A stretch of 60,000 nucleotides of DNA from Cryptomeria japonica (GCF_030272615.1 NC_081406.1:236823922-236883921); one strand, 5' to 3'; positions 10,201 to 20,157 are shown, numbered from the stretch's first letter. Notes: generated from the sequence alone by a model not told the origin. Made by a program: numbers and translations.

Positions 10201-10668
10201 CGTGAACGTCGACGAAAGCATCGTCTTAGAGCTCAAACTTTGAAATCTCCAAAAACACCTTCAACAAGCATTATTCCATTTTCTCCTCAGCCGGACATTG
10301 AGCCTAAATCTCCTAAACATAAGATACATGATGGTCTTGATCCTGTTCGAGTTAAAGATCCTATTTTTATAAATCTTGATGATGATATAGATGAAAATGT
10401 TATTCATGATGAAAATGCTACTTCTCCTGTTCATTCTGATAGTGAATATGAACTTGTTGATATTGATAACCATTTATCTAATGAATTTTCTAAAGCACTT
10501 ATCCTAGCTCCTAGACAAGAACAATGTGGCTTGGAACATGAACATAGCCCTTGTTTGGATCTTGTGATAGCTCCATCGGCTGTGTTGGATGTTCCTCCTC
10601 TAGCGTGTTCCCTGCCTTCCCAAAACATTGATCAGCAAGATCGGGGGGTAGATGACGTGCTAGACTAG
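7237..10668 (+). CDS. Intact Gag with protease-like domain, 1143 aa
   Basis: This is the only long undamaged ORF here. Residues 1-318 are Ser/Pro/Asn-rich and partly acidic. About 319-470 is a Retrotrans_gag domain (HLELYNGKGDPLTHVKTF, ALQWYCSLP, FIGRYKHL). At 579-592 is a Cys-x2-His-x4-His-x4-Cys knuckle (CQFHRQPGHDTEKC), a variant seen in Tat-type gypsy gags. About 690-820 has a retropepsin-like fold signature ending LGYPWLSSM, but the catalytic position reads LIDPSCMINVI (Asp709-Pro-Ser) instead of Asp-Ser/Thr/Gly-Gly. The C-terminal third is Pro-rich with a basic stretch (TRRNRSARERRRKHRLR) and an acidic tail. The start is the first ATG after the leader. It probably forms the particle; protease activity is doubtful. 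Confidence 0.85.
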   Translation: MSFTTISPTYTIPVRRSHRIKSFRGLTTEEMEPNLNSLFNEDMGNSSNPPNDEEALHEVSEEQISKLDNQFDDFRQWMSHEYPDSQALPLIEGLKRMLQSDKNGIDILRGIAHIVDSNVMAMKSCAETLGYTQPPTQVNHSIPLMTPIASIPTFTSNIMATSLQDIPPMITSHGGNPSSSINPLPSFNPTSSLIPSMNVPIISPQMNMTQGGNSFNHSIPPCSVPPVQSSPMTNYHRVPPPYSLPSFNNITPPSQSNTSNMNSSTEATINNLAQTVSSLQQQIASMNQSKFSVPTFDVASPLSLEIVRAIPPKHVEIPHLELYNGKGDPLTHVKTFQTICTDFAYDQRLLAKLFTRTLRHQALQWYCSLPSYSITSFEQLANAFIQQFQNNISPKVTLIDLMHCKQGVKEKVTDFIGRYKHLYAQISFPVPDNDIQRIFISNLQKDIRDKLLFSEFTSFQQLCATLHNYQLTVSQMEQSHPMAPSDKGDSSQQPFGKFKPNRDSIKFNENIINNNVNAASGVPPISKFFKKERKYTPLNESLHSIMNKLLEQNVLTLPPIRQIDPAKLTSPYFDNKSFCQFHRQPGHDTEKCFSLKGKIQDLIDNNTISVSGVNDKGNTSVAPPNQNLQIFTDPLPSHTSNAVETNDSSFSSDGLVSMAPNVINFVEQQEIPKEPSITFDSNETIRAPDGPLYIVAKVKNTPCRGVLIDPSCMINVITEEFLFTLQLNQVIYDKTDVIVKLFDAFSSPTIGSITLPIEVHNKSLDVNFAIIPSSEQFRVKLGYPWLSSMKAIASPIHKCLKFPHNGEVVTVNHSLFKPAERTSSVPIDYFWPKQFQSLPLRSDHLFKSYQKWKTDMILSLSEPRTPKLDIPIILEKEVLPLKDKTNVFPQEDSQPIPIDVTMSMPNKLPKSGPIPPRHDGLGLLPKPNIPPLYGAVPPPSFYREKRPSSSPIVQPKRLQPKHPSDRDENIPPPQSSPLPTKTRRNRSARERRRKHRLRAQTLKSPKTPSTSIIPFSPQPDIEPKSPKHKIHDGLDPVRVKDPIFINLDDDIDENVIHDENATSPVHSDSEYELVDIDNHLSNEFSKALILAPRQEQCGLEHEHSPCLDLVIAPSAVLDVPPLACSLPSQNIDQQDRGVDDVLD

Positions 10669-11392
10669 TTACATTAGCATAGCAGATTCTCTCCCCCTCT
10701 CTTTTGTCACTTCTTCTATGTGTACTCTCATTCTTCTATTTGTTGTCCTTAGTGTTGTCTACTTGAGGATGATGCAAAGCATTGAGATCTCTCGATCTCT
10801 CTCATGTTGACTCAAAAGACACATGTGTTTCCTTCTTCTAGGTGACCTTCCTTGATTGGGGAATGAAGAACAATTATGCATACATACATATGATATATAT
10901 ACATGACTTATCATACAGCATACTGACCCCGAGGAAAGTGAAGTCACCTTGTGCTTTGTGTTTTGTGTCTATTATCCTTGGGCTTATCTCACACTTGGGG
11001 GCTAAATCCTTGCGATAACGTGCTCCTTTCCTTTCTCATTTCTTATGTGTATCACTACGTTAAAACAATCACCCCCGGTGAGGCGTGTGCGATCACTTTA
11101 ACGTAGGGGGGCATACATCCCGTTCATATCTTTTCAAGATACTTGAAAATTTCTTGGTAAAACCTTGCCTTGAGAATTTTTGATATCTTTCTTGCATGAC
11201 TCATAGTGAGGGAACCTTACTACTGATAGTCATGGTTCTCCCTCGTGATCTTCCCTTTTACTTTGTCAATCGAAGTCGTAAGATCCTTAGTCCACTGGGG
11301 GCTTGGTGTATCTTGCCTCCTTGACGTGGTGAAAGTCTTTCAATGTTGTTTCCTTGTACTTTACCGGAAGTATGAGCATACATACTCCCGCT
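10669..11392 (+). other. 3' untranslated region of gag-only element, no pol
   Basis: No coding signal for reverse transcriptase or integrase is visible in any frame. G-run phrases recur: CTTGGGGGCTAAAT near 10993, GTAGGGGGGCAT near 11104, CTGGGGGCTTGG near 11299, and the polypurine tract GTGGGGGCTAAA. Confidence 0.7.
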
Positions 11393-11407
11393 AAAGTGGG
11401 GGCTAAA
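11393..11407 (+). promoter_or_regulatory. Polypurine tract of gag-only element
   Basis: The G-rich tract AAAGTGGGGGCTAAA directly abuts the TGTAGC start of the 3' LTR, the expected place for plus-strand priming. It is interrupted by a few pyrimidines. Confidence 0.7.
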
Positions 11408-12615
11408 TGTAGCATTCTAAAATTGTGACACTTGCAATTTCGACTGCATTTTGGTCTTCACGATGGCGACGCAACATGCAACCTGAATGGAGACCCTGAA
11501 ACTTGCTCACGACACTGAAAACTGCATTTTTCAAGCACCCTGGCCTGAACCTCCTTGCACCCTGCTGTCCCGGGAGGTGGGACCAGAGCGCCCAGTGCCC
11601 TGGTCCTGAGGGACCAGGGCGCCCAGCGCCCTGGTCCCTGGGTCCTATTTTGGGCCCGGTCTCCTAAGGGGCTCGGGTCTTTTTGTTTGCAATTTGGAAA
11701 TTAACTTTCCCTGGTCGGCCTAAGGTCGGGAAAATCAGTCTATCAGCCCTAAATGACAAGTATATAAACTACATTTTCCTCTCTCATTTGGATAGATGGA
11801 AAAATGGTGAAAGCAAGATTCAAACATTCAAGCATTCAAGCATTCCTTCTAAGTCTCCATTCAAGGCTAAGTGTTGCATTCAAGACAAGGATTCAACCAT
11901 TGAAGAGGAGATCACATACTACATGCTACAACATACAACATACAACATCTATACCTTCGCACATAAGGATACAAACATCCTTAGAACAAGGTATTAGTAC
12001 TTGTTTTATAGTCATTTACATTTACAGCTCTTGCTCATTTCTTGGTTAATTCCAAAACTGGGGTTTGACCTAAAGGCAAACCCCTAATCCCTAACCCCCC
12101 AATCATCTTCGCTTTTCTATGTGTAGGTTGCAGGTACGCAGCTGAAATTGAAGATCTGGAATCCTTGTACAGAGACGAACAGATCCCCCTTCGTTTCGCG
12201 GATTTTTCGGAGGACCGTGGCGCCGAGCGCCATCGTCCTGACAACTTTTGCTCAAATTTGCAGGACAGCGCCGTATCGACATTTTACTGCTAATTCCAGG
12301 TCCGCAGCTTCATCCTATAATCCGAACTCAGTTTATAAGCAAATCTTTGTCACTTTCTATGCATTCCTAGCTCAATTCCTTTATCAATATTCTTTACAAA
12401 AGAGGGTAGCCTTGCTGTCTTGACCCTTGAAATTCATTTAGCATCCAATCTTGCATTGCGTAGGATTGGATCTTATGAGTTTCAACCCCTCTTTTGAATG
12501 TAAAGTCTCTCCCCTAAGTGAAAACCATCGAATCCTAGCGAACCTCCCTTCTCTCTCCTCGGAGTTGGAAGAGGGGAGACCAACTAGGGTTCGATCACGA
12601 TTTTTCCGCTTTACA
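11408..12615 (+). repeat. 3' LTR of the gag-only element (1208 bp)
   Basis: It matches 4789-6073 closely; most differences are transitions. It has two instead of four GC-rich units and fewer CAAGCATTCA units. It contains the perfect 13-bp-stem hairpin at 11610-11638 and the module at 12212-12238. Confidence 0.9.
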
Positions 12616-13735
12616 CATCCCAAACCGTCAAAACGTCGAGAGTCATATCTACCGGAGCGATCTCTCAAGTGCACTGAGTCCAAAAAACTATCAAACTTTG
12701 ACGGATTATTTATTCTAATAAAAGACACATATGATCAATTTTTTTGAACCTATGGGGTCACGTGAGGCTCCTCTACAATGGCCTATCTTGGTTTTTGACG
12801 ACTCAAAGCCATTTTCAATTGGTAGCATTTTTTTGCATGCTGCAAAAATCATCAGTTGCAGGATTGGCTAGAATTGATTCAGTTTTCCATGTGCACAAAC
12901 CAACATCACAAGAGCATCTAGGTGGGTAGGTTTATGCTAGGCATGCCCCTATCATCCATCCCAAAGCACTGTAACATTGAGAGTCATACCCTACCGAGGC
13001 GATCTCTCAAGTGCCCTGAGTCTAAAAAATTGTCAAAATTTGATGGACTATTTCTTCCAATCCATGACACATATGATCAATCCTTTTGAACATGTGGGGT
13101 CATGTGAGGCTCCTCTACAATGTCCTATCTCAGTTTTTGATGACTCGGAGCCATTTTCAATTGGTAGCATTTTTTTGCCTGCTGCAAAAACCATCAGTTG
13201 CATGCAATGCAAAGTTGCAGGATTGGCTAGAATTGATTTGGTTCACCATGTGCACAAACTGACGTCACGAGTGCATCTGGGTGGGCAGGTTTACACTAGG
13301 CATGCCCCTGTCATGCATCCCAAAGCGTCGGAATGTCGAGAGTCATACCCTACCAGTGCGATCTCTCAAGTGCCCTAAGTCCAAAAATTTGTCAAAATTT
13401 GACGGACTATTTCTTCCAATCCAGGACACATATGATCGATCTATTTGAACTTGTGGGGTCATGTGAGGCTCCTCTACAATGGCCTATCCTAGTTTTGGAC
13501 GAATCAGAGCCATTTTCAATTGGTAGCATTTTTTCATCTATTGCAAAAATCATCAGTTGCATGCAATGCAAAGTTACAGGATTGGCTAGAATTGATTTGG
13601 TTCATCATGTGCACAAACCGACATCACGAGCGTGTTTGGGTGGGAATTTTTATGCTAGGCATGCCCCTTTCATGCATCCCAGAGTGTCAAAACGTCGAGA
13701 GTCATACCCTACTGTCGCAATGTACAAGTTGCTTG
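12616..13735. repeat. Tandem array of a 359-bp unit, about 3.2 copies
   Basis: Units begin at CATCCCA: 12616, 12957, 13316 and 13675 (spacings 341, 359, 359). Each runs through GTCGAGAGTCAT, GCGATCTCTCAAGTGC, CTCCTCTACAATGGCC, AATTGGTAGCATTTTT, GGATTGGCTAGAATTGAT and TAGGCATGCCCCT. The fourth copy is cut after about 60 bp. Long frames here are by-products of the repeat. It lies between the convergent genes A and B. Confidence 0.9.
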
Positions 13736-13982
13736 ACAACTTTTTTGACAATTTTTTTGACAATAATGACAATTCTTGCTCAAATTGTATCTAGTCTCAA
13801 TATATGACCCCTATGACCTGATAATGACTCAAATAATTCTCCATGATTATACAAGAATCAATAATTCTCATGATTGACCTTATCACATCACATATACTCA
13901 AAACATAGTCACAAAACATTGACACAAGAATAGTCACAAAACATTGTCACATATTATTCAAAAATTTTCCTCTAGATATGGT

Positions 13983-14215
13983 CAAATCAGCTCTTGGTTT
14001 TTTGATTATACAAAAAAATATCTTACAAATCATCTCATGGGCTTTTATACAAAATTTGGCATTACAATATGTGCGATTCAGCTCATCGCCATTTTAATAT
14101 ACAAAATTTGGCATCTACATATGAACAAATCAGCTCATTGTCATTTGAATATACAAAATTATGCCCCTAAACATGTAAAAATCAGCTCATGGGCATTTAT
14201 ATATACAAAAAAATG
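13983..14215. repeat. Tandem array of about 43-52-bp units
   Basis: Five units begin with AAATCAGCTC-like text near 13983, 14026, 14074, 14126 and 14178, each followed by a TTTATATATACAAAA-like tail. It sits directly downstream of the 3' end of gene B. Confidence 0.7.
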
Positions 14216-15704
14216 AATATAGAACAATCCATCGATGATATATACAAAATTCTTAAAATCATTCTACTCTGAACTGTAAAATCAATCAAGTGAGCCTTCA
14301 GGATAAGCTCTAACCCATATTGTGTCAAGTATTGCCTCATGGTCAGATTCATGAACTTTCCATAAAATATTGTTATGAGGTCTACCACGATACTTCATCA
14401 AATGAATATTTGTTGCAGCAACAAGGTTAGAGAAATGAAGAATATATATGTGTGTTTCAAAGTCCTCGAACAACCAAACATCAGAATTCTTGATAGAGTA
14501 TCTCCGAAGCCATGTTCCTGTCATGACAACAGACCCTATTGGGTACTCAATACCCTCTCCATCAATAATTATGGTTGTCAATTTTCTTTTTGGCTCAACA
14601 CAGCGACACAAATAGTAATTTGTTCCTTCTTCATTGTTCTCTTCTGTAACAACTGCATACACATGACCTGCATTTTATAAAGTGTTAACTAATACCAAAA
14701 ATAAAGTATGATGTGCAACAAAATGAACCAAAAAGAATACTTGCAAAAAAATTAACTCAAAAAGTCACCAGAATCCACTAGGTCGGATACATGGTCAAAA
14801 TCCATTGATGTCTCCATCTGGCTCAATTGTAGTGCTCTGTGAATTTGATATGTATCAATGGGAACCAACGGTCTACAAGACCATTTACCAACCCACTCTC
14901 ATGATTCACATTCTTCCCACAAACAATACATACATGAAGAGAAAAAACATACCATATGTCTCGTATAAATTACCTGTGAACTTGAATTTGAACTCATAAA
15001 GAGTGCATGTCTCTCGATCCTGCAACTGTACAACAAACTAGAAAACTTTCAATGTTAGATTTAGTTATCAACCAAAAATATCTATGAACCATTGACATAC
15101 CTAGATTACCTAGACCCATCGTAGACTTACACCATTGCACAATTGTTGCTGCATCTATCAACTCAGCACCACCTTCATACTTCAATTCTTCTCTAGCTAG
15201 GGCTCTTTTCACACATGCTCTTGCAACATTGTGCTCTCCCTTACCATGTCCAGCCTTAGTGAAATTCTAAAAATGTTGTACACCGCTTATCAAATGCATC
15301 CTTGTCAACCAATAAAACATCCTTGCATTTTTTAATTGTGCAGTGCAATTATCTGACCATATTAAGTGTCGGTTGTATCATATGTTCCTTTCCCTTAAAC
15401 TATCATAGAAAACTTTAAAGCATCCTTGTACAAACTCTGATGAATGAGTATGATCATCACTTATGTAGAAGTGATACTCTCTTAAAACCTTTCTATCCTC
15501 GTCTGTGCTATCATACGCATGCATGAATGCTATGTGTACAAAAATAGAAACTTGTGTAGAGTGATAATACATAGATTGCACTTCATTTTGAGGTTGTAGT
15601 GTATATATTTTAGAAAAATCAATGATAGAGACAATGGCACCAAGAGTAGTTGTGTCCTTACATAACTTGAATTACTCATCTAACCATTGAGCTCTATGTG
15701 TATG

Positions 15705-17032
15705 TGTAACTAGGAATTTGGGAAAACATCAAAGCAATAAATATTAGCTAACCACAAAGCTAAATTGCAATGAAATAAAATCCTATTACAATCAATAGAA
15801 GAATTGAAAATAAGACATTCAAAATAAATGAAAAATCATCACCAATGTCTCTTTCAATTGACCTCCATTGTCCTTCTTTCTCCTTCAAATTATCTTGTTT
15901 GTGGATCTCACCTACAAGTGCAAGAGCAAAGTATGAAAGCAAGCAAGATGACAAGATGAAAATTGCAGCATACGAATACTAGAAGCGTGGTTGATTGATT
16001 GAAAATGTGATTGATTTTGAAAATGTGATTGATTCCTCCTTTCATTGAAGAAAATCATCCAATTTATAGACAAATTGGAGAGAGGACAAGATTAGCATGA
16101 AGAGATTTGAAAGGAAATTCAAATCAAGAATGGCAAAATTATGACAAATGACAATTTTCTATGCAAGGAGTATGACAAATTATGACAATTTGCTATGCAA
16201 AAAGCATGACAAATTATGGCAAGTGGAAGCATAAACATAGGAGAAAATAAAGGAATGAAATTAGGGGAAATATTAGAAAAATTAAAGAAAATAGGAGAAA
16301 TAGAAATTAGGAATTAGGAGAAATTAGCAAATTAGAAAATTGAGGAAAAAGATGAAATAGAAATTAGGTGAATTAATTAATAGGTTTTCATCCATTAATT
16401 AATTCATGAAAAGAGACCTAGGACTAAATAAATAGATTTATTTAACCCACAAAGAAGAAGAAAAAGGATTAAATGAACAAATCATAAAACCCTAGAAATT
16501 AATGTAGGTACGATCATGATTCTGATTAACAAAGGATCAATGTTGATAAATGATTGAGATAGGTTGACAAAAATAAATGACAAATTGACCAAGATTGACA
16601 AGGAGATCAAATTGATAAGTGCCAATTGCCGAGAAACAATGACTAATCGATCCAAATTGACATGATTGAAAAGGACAAGGATCGATGATGAATCGATCGC
16701 AAAATGACAAGATTGACAAGGACAAGGATCGATTACGAATTGATTGCAAAATGACAAGATTGACAAGAACAAGGATCGATTACAAATCAATCGCAAAATG
16801 ATGAGATTGACAAGATCGACCAAAATCATGACTAAAGATTGCTATCGACAAGACCTAATTCAAAAGTGAGAAAAATGAGGAATGCAGAAGAAGGACTCGA
16901 TGCTCGCAAATGATAAAGACCAAGTGCGCAACATAGAAGAAATGTTAATGCGACACAAAAACCCTAAAATAAGGCAATGCGCAAATGTTAAAGTATGACT
17001 CAACAAGCGTTGACCATTTTTAGATGTCTACA
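15705..17032 (-). mobile_element. Solo LTR (gypsy-type) inside gene B, TSD GTATG
   Basis: The sequence runs from TGTAACTAGG to AGATGTCTACA, flanked by GTATG at 15700-15704 and 17033-17037. Its reverse complement starts TGTAGACATCTAAAAATGG, like the reverse-complemented start of the gypsy LTR at 32258-33418 (TGTATACACCTAAAAATGG), hence minus orientation and a related family. No internal region or second copy exists, so it arose by recombination between two LTRs. Removing it rejoins ...YIMHT with HRAQWLDE in gene B. Confidence 0.85.
16670..16815. repeat. Three tandem units of about 48 bp in the solo LTR
   Basis: The repeated phrase is ACAAGGATCGATTACGAAT followed by GCAAAATGACAAGATTGAC. GATCGAT-rich units of this kind drift in copy number. 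Confidence 0.7.
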
Positions 17033-18616
17033 GTATGCATTATGTACTCATAAACTAGTTTCTCTTGAAAAGATTTCATAAATTCAGCTACACATATATC
17101 ATTTTTCACTAGCTCACATCTCTTCAAATCTTTTCCATCTTTAACTCCATATGTGATTGTCTTGTATTTTCTAAAAGAAACTAGTTTCATACCAATTTTA
17201 TGTGTGCTCTCCAAATGTATGCATCTTGGTAAATGTTGCAAACCACCACATATAGCACAAGAACCTTCCAAACAAGGCATCTTATAATAAATGCAACTAT
17301 CATGTCTATTACATAGCACACTTGAAATAAATTCTCTTACCGACTTAGGAGCTACTTGTATATTGCATTCCTGTAAAACATCGTTAGTATGCAAAGTAGA
17401 AGAAATATGACAAAAAATATCATAGTGCATGGAAAATTCAATATGCATCCTACAACAACACATGGTGCGTACATGATTAATCTTAATATAAAAAGGTTTT
17501 GCCATTTCAAAAAAATCTTTGAGAAATTCTTATTTGAGGAAACTTTTGAAGGAATCGTTCATAAAATTTAGTTTGAGTCATATCCAAATAGTTTTTGGCA
17601 TGTGGCTCATGATTTGTAGACCCAATTCACCTTCTAACAACATCTCTTTGGTTGGGCGAAACTCTTGTGTTGTCATGCCAAAAAATTTCAATTAATGTTC
17701 TTAGTGCATCAACAACAACCTTGTCTTTGCGTGGTAGTCTACCCAAGAATGCCCAAAGAGAATTGTTGTTAGGTTCCTCTATTTTTTCCCTCCTCTTTAA
17801 TGCTTTACTTAATGTTTTTCTACTATCATTTAATGACTCACTTGTTTTTCTTATCAAATGATCTTTTTTTATTTTCTTGCTCATTATGGTAGATGTAATG
17901 ACACGTCGAGTAGCATTAGAATATTTAGTACATGATTTTGAACCAATAGCTTTATATGCATCAAATAGATTTCTCACAATAGTTCTTTCACTGTTACTTT
18001 CAGATGATCTTAGGCCTAGAATTTTCATTGTCTCTCTAAAATTCAAATTTTTAATCCTTTGAACAATTAATTGACATCTTGCAGTTTGATTTAAGTTTTC
18101 AAAATAGTTTTGCCATATTCTTTTAACCACTCTCCTACAAGTTCATTCATTCATTTTATTGGGCATTGGCTTCAATATATTCTCATCAATGTCAATTAGA
18201 TACCTTTGTTTCCTATGAATTATTCTAGGAGGTGTTAACACTTGTACATTATGTACATTCAATTCATCAAATAGAGAAAGTGTATGTTCACCATTTAATT
18301 TATTATTCAATGCGGTATCTTCTTCAATTTCATTAGGTTCATATGGTAAATCAAATGTCTCTTCTTCAATTGCATTAGGTGCATTATGTTCATTTGGTAA
18401 ATTGAATTGAGATGTTGAGGATGACATACCTTCTTCTCCCATTGTTCTTTTGTCACATAATTTCTTCATACATTGCCTTTGTCTTTCCTTTTCAGCCTCT
18501 TGTTGTTCCATCATTCCACACTTGTTCTTTACCATGGTTGATATCAGTTGTCCTAAATAGAATCATATTACATATATATGTAAACAAAATTTCATAAACA
18601 AAGGAGAAAAGAAGGA

Positions 18617-18985
18617 TTATGGAGGAAGGGAGAAGTGGAGAGAGGGAGAGAGAGGAAGAGGGAGGGAGAGGGAGAGGGAGAGAAAGAGAGAGGGAGAGAG
18701 GAAGGGAGAGAGAGGGAGAGAGAGAGAGGGAGAGAGAGAGAGGAGGGAGATAGAGAGAGGGGGGGGAGGGGGAGGGAAGGTAGAGAGGGGGAGAGGTAGA
18801 GGGAGGGAGAGAGAGAGGGAGAGAGGTAGAGGGGGGAGGGAAGGTAGAGAGAGGGAGAGAGGTAGAGGGAGGTAGAGAGAGAGAGAGAGGAGGAGGAGGA
18901 GGAGGAGGAAAGGTAGAGGGAGGGAGAGGAGCAAAGAGAGAGAGGGAAGGAGGGAGAGAGGGAGAGAAGGAGGGGGGGAGGGAGA

Positions 18986-19036
<51 letters not shown>

Positions 19037-19158
19037 AGGGAGAGGGAGAGAGAGGGAGAGAGAGAGAGGGGGAGGGGGAGGGAGAGAAGAAGGGTTATGG
19101 AGGAAGGGAGAAGGGGAGAGAGGGAGAGAGAGAGAGAGGGGGGAGAGAGAGGGGGAGG

Positions 19159-19199
<41 letters not shown>

Positions 19200-19330
19200 G
19201 GAGGGAGGGAGAGAGAGGGGGAGTTAGGGAGAGAAGAAGGGGTATGGAGGAAGGGAGAGGGAGAGAGAGAGAGGGGGGAGAGTAAGGGGAAGGGAGAGAG
19301 AAGGAGGAGAGAGAGAGAGAGAGAGAGAGA
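18617..19330. repeat. 700-bp purine tract, (GA)n / (GGGA)n
   Basis: The plus strand is almost entirely A and G, with pure GA dinucleotide runs near 18988-19030 and 19165-19195 and only isolated pyrimidines. A phrase with GAAGGATTATGGAGGAAGGGAGA recurs near 18612, 19086 and 19236, so the tract partly grew by duplication of blocks of a few hundred bp. It lies just upstream of gene B's start. Long purine-pyrimidine tracts can form triplex DNA (known property). Confidence 0.95.
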
Positions 19331-19620
19331 CCATAAATACACCATATGAAGTCCTAAGGGGTTGTTGGAGACCATATGACCCCTTAGGACACCATATGAC
19401 CCCTAACGACACCATATGGTGTCCTAATGGGTCATAAGGTGTCCTAAGGCTCATAGGACACCATAAGACACATAACAACACCATACAATGTCATATGGTG
19501 TCTTAAGGGGTCATATGGTGTCCTAAGGGGTCACAAGACACCATATGACCTCTTAGGAAACAATATGACCTCTTAGGAAACAATATGACCTCTAATGACA
19601 CCTAAGGGGTCATATGGTGG
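19331..19620. repeat. Minisatellite of CACCATATGACCCCTTAGGA units in both orientations
   Basis: Units of about 20 bp occur directly (CACCATATGACCCCTTAGGA) and inverted (TCCTAAGGGGTCATATGGTG), more than a dozen in 290 bp, all pivoting on CATATG and CCTTAGG palindromes. It adjoins the purine tract, so the two form one 1-kb low-complexity block. Confidence 0.88.
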
Positions 19621-19887
19621 GCTAATAAAATGATATATTATTTAAAGTTATGAATAGAACATCATATAATAGAACATCAATAGTTTAAATTTTTAATATA
19701 GCTAAGTTAGACCATTGTCAGCATAAGAGAGACTCCAAGAAAACAAACAATGAGGCTTCACTAAAAAGCAAGTGTACGAGCTTGACCTAACCCTAAGAGT
19801 ACTGCCTTTCTAAAACATATGATTCTATTAAATTTCCAAGGTTATAGGACTGATCTCTATTGTGACTATAGGAATTACACACTTGAT

Positions 19888-20157
19888 TTATTTCATGGGT
19901 ATGTACCCTTCCAAGCCTTTTGACAAGTGATGATCATCATATACTACCACTTCCATGCTTACAACAAACTTTAATTTCTTTAGGTGATAGGCATTATGTA
20001 ACAACATGGGAACTCTCGCATACCCACCACTATCATTCTCCAACACATCATCTATGTTACTCTCCCTCTTTCTCTTCCTACCAGTTGTTTCCTTCTGAAA
20101 AACATATTGTAGGTACTTTGACTCATCATTTTGTTTTGTTGACACTATTTTCCACAT
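19888..20157 (-). pseudogene. Possible 5' exon of gene B, hypothetical
   Basis: An 89-codon minus-strand frame with a basic motif (TTGRKRKRESN), an acidic stretch and a hydrophobic end. It lies between the minisatellite and the right subterminal array, upstream of gene B in the same direction. It may be a first exon or a chance frame; no homologous family is recognised. Confidence 0.3.

Larger units (their letters stand above)
4789..12615 (+). mobile_element. Gag-only LTR retrotransposon (gypsy-type, non-autonomous), young copy
   Basis: LTRs are 4789-6073 and 11408-12615; both start TGTAGC and end TTTACA. Flanks are CATCT (4784-4788) and CATCC (12616-12620), a TSD with one later substitution. 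Inside are a primer site, a 1.16-kb leader, one intact 1143-codon Gag plus protease-like ORF, a 0.74-kb tail and a polypurine tract. No reverse transcriptase, RNase H or integrase is present. By eye the LTRs differ at about 20 substitutions plus copy-number changes in short repeats, making this the youngest resolvable insertion. This is the layout called TR-GAG in the plant literature; mobilisation would need pol from a partner gypsy element. Confidence 0.88.
14282..18535 (-). pseudogene. Gene B of the DNA transposon: transposase-like protein, interrupted
   Basis: Read from 18535 downward: a start MVKNKCGMMEQQ, an acidic linker, a helical region (MSKKIKKDHLIRKTSESL; SLWAFLGRLPRKDKV), HAKNYLDMTQTKFYERF, then a Cys-rich segment (HVRTMCCCRMHIEF; CLEGSCAICGGLQHLPRC). 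A solo LTR splits it at 15705-17032. It continues GAIVSIIDFSKIYTLQPQNE, FYISDDHTHSSEFVQ, HLIWSDNCTAQLKNARMF and AGHGKGEHN. The spaced Asp (IIDF), Asp (WSDN) and acidic GKGEH residues resemble a DDE/D catalytic set (inference). Short spliced exons follow (DRETCTLYEFKFKF) and the last (14669-14282) encodes YYLCRCVEPKRKL and IGSVVMTGTWLRRYS. Stops and a T-run frameshift near 17508 show decay. It resembles an uncharacterised eukaryotic family I recall but cannot name. Confidence 0.7.

Noticed and set aside
12977-13794. Two long plus-strand frames of 133 and 153 codons
   Set aside because: They are the same 359-bp repeat unit read twice. The unit happens to be open in this frame and there is no gene signal.
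16482-16829. 115-codon minus-strand frame in the solo LTR
   Set aside because: It is generated by the 48-bp tandem units (repeated Asn-Gln-Phe-Val-Ile-Asp pattern), so it is noncoding.
18617-19375. A 252-codon minus-strand frame rich in Ser, Leu and Pro
   Set aside because: It is the translation of the purine microsatellite; its composition is that of the repeat and no domain is visible.
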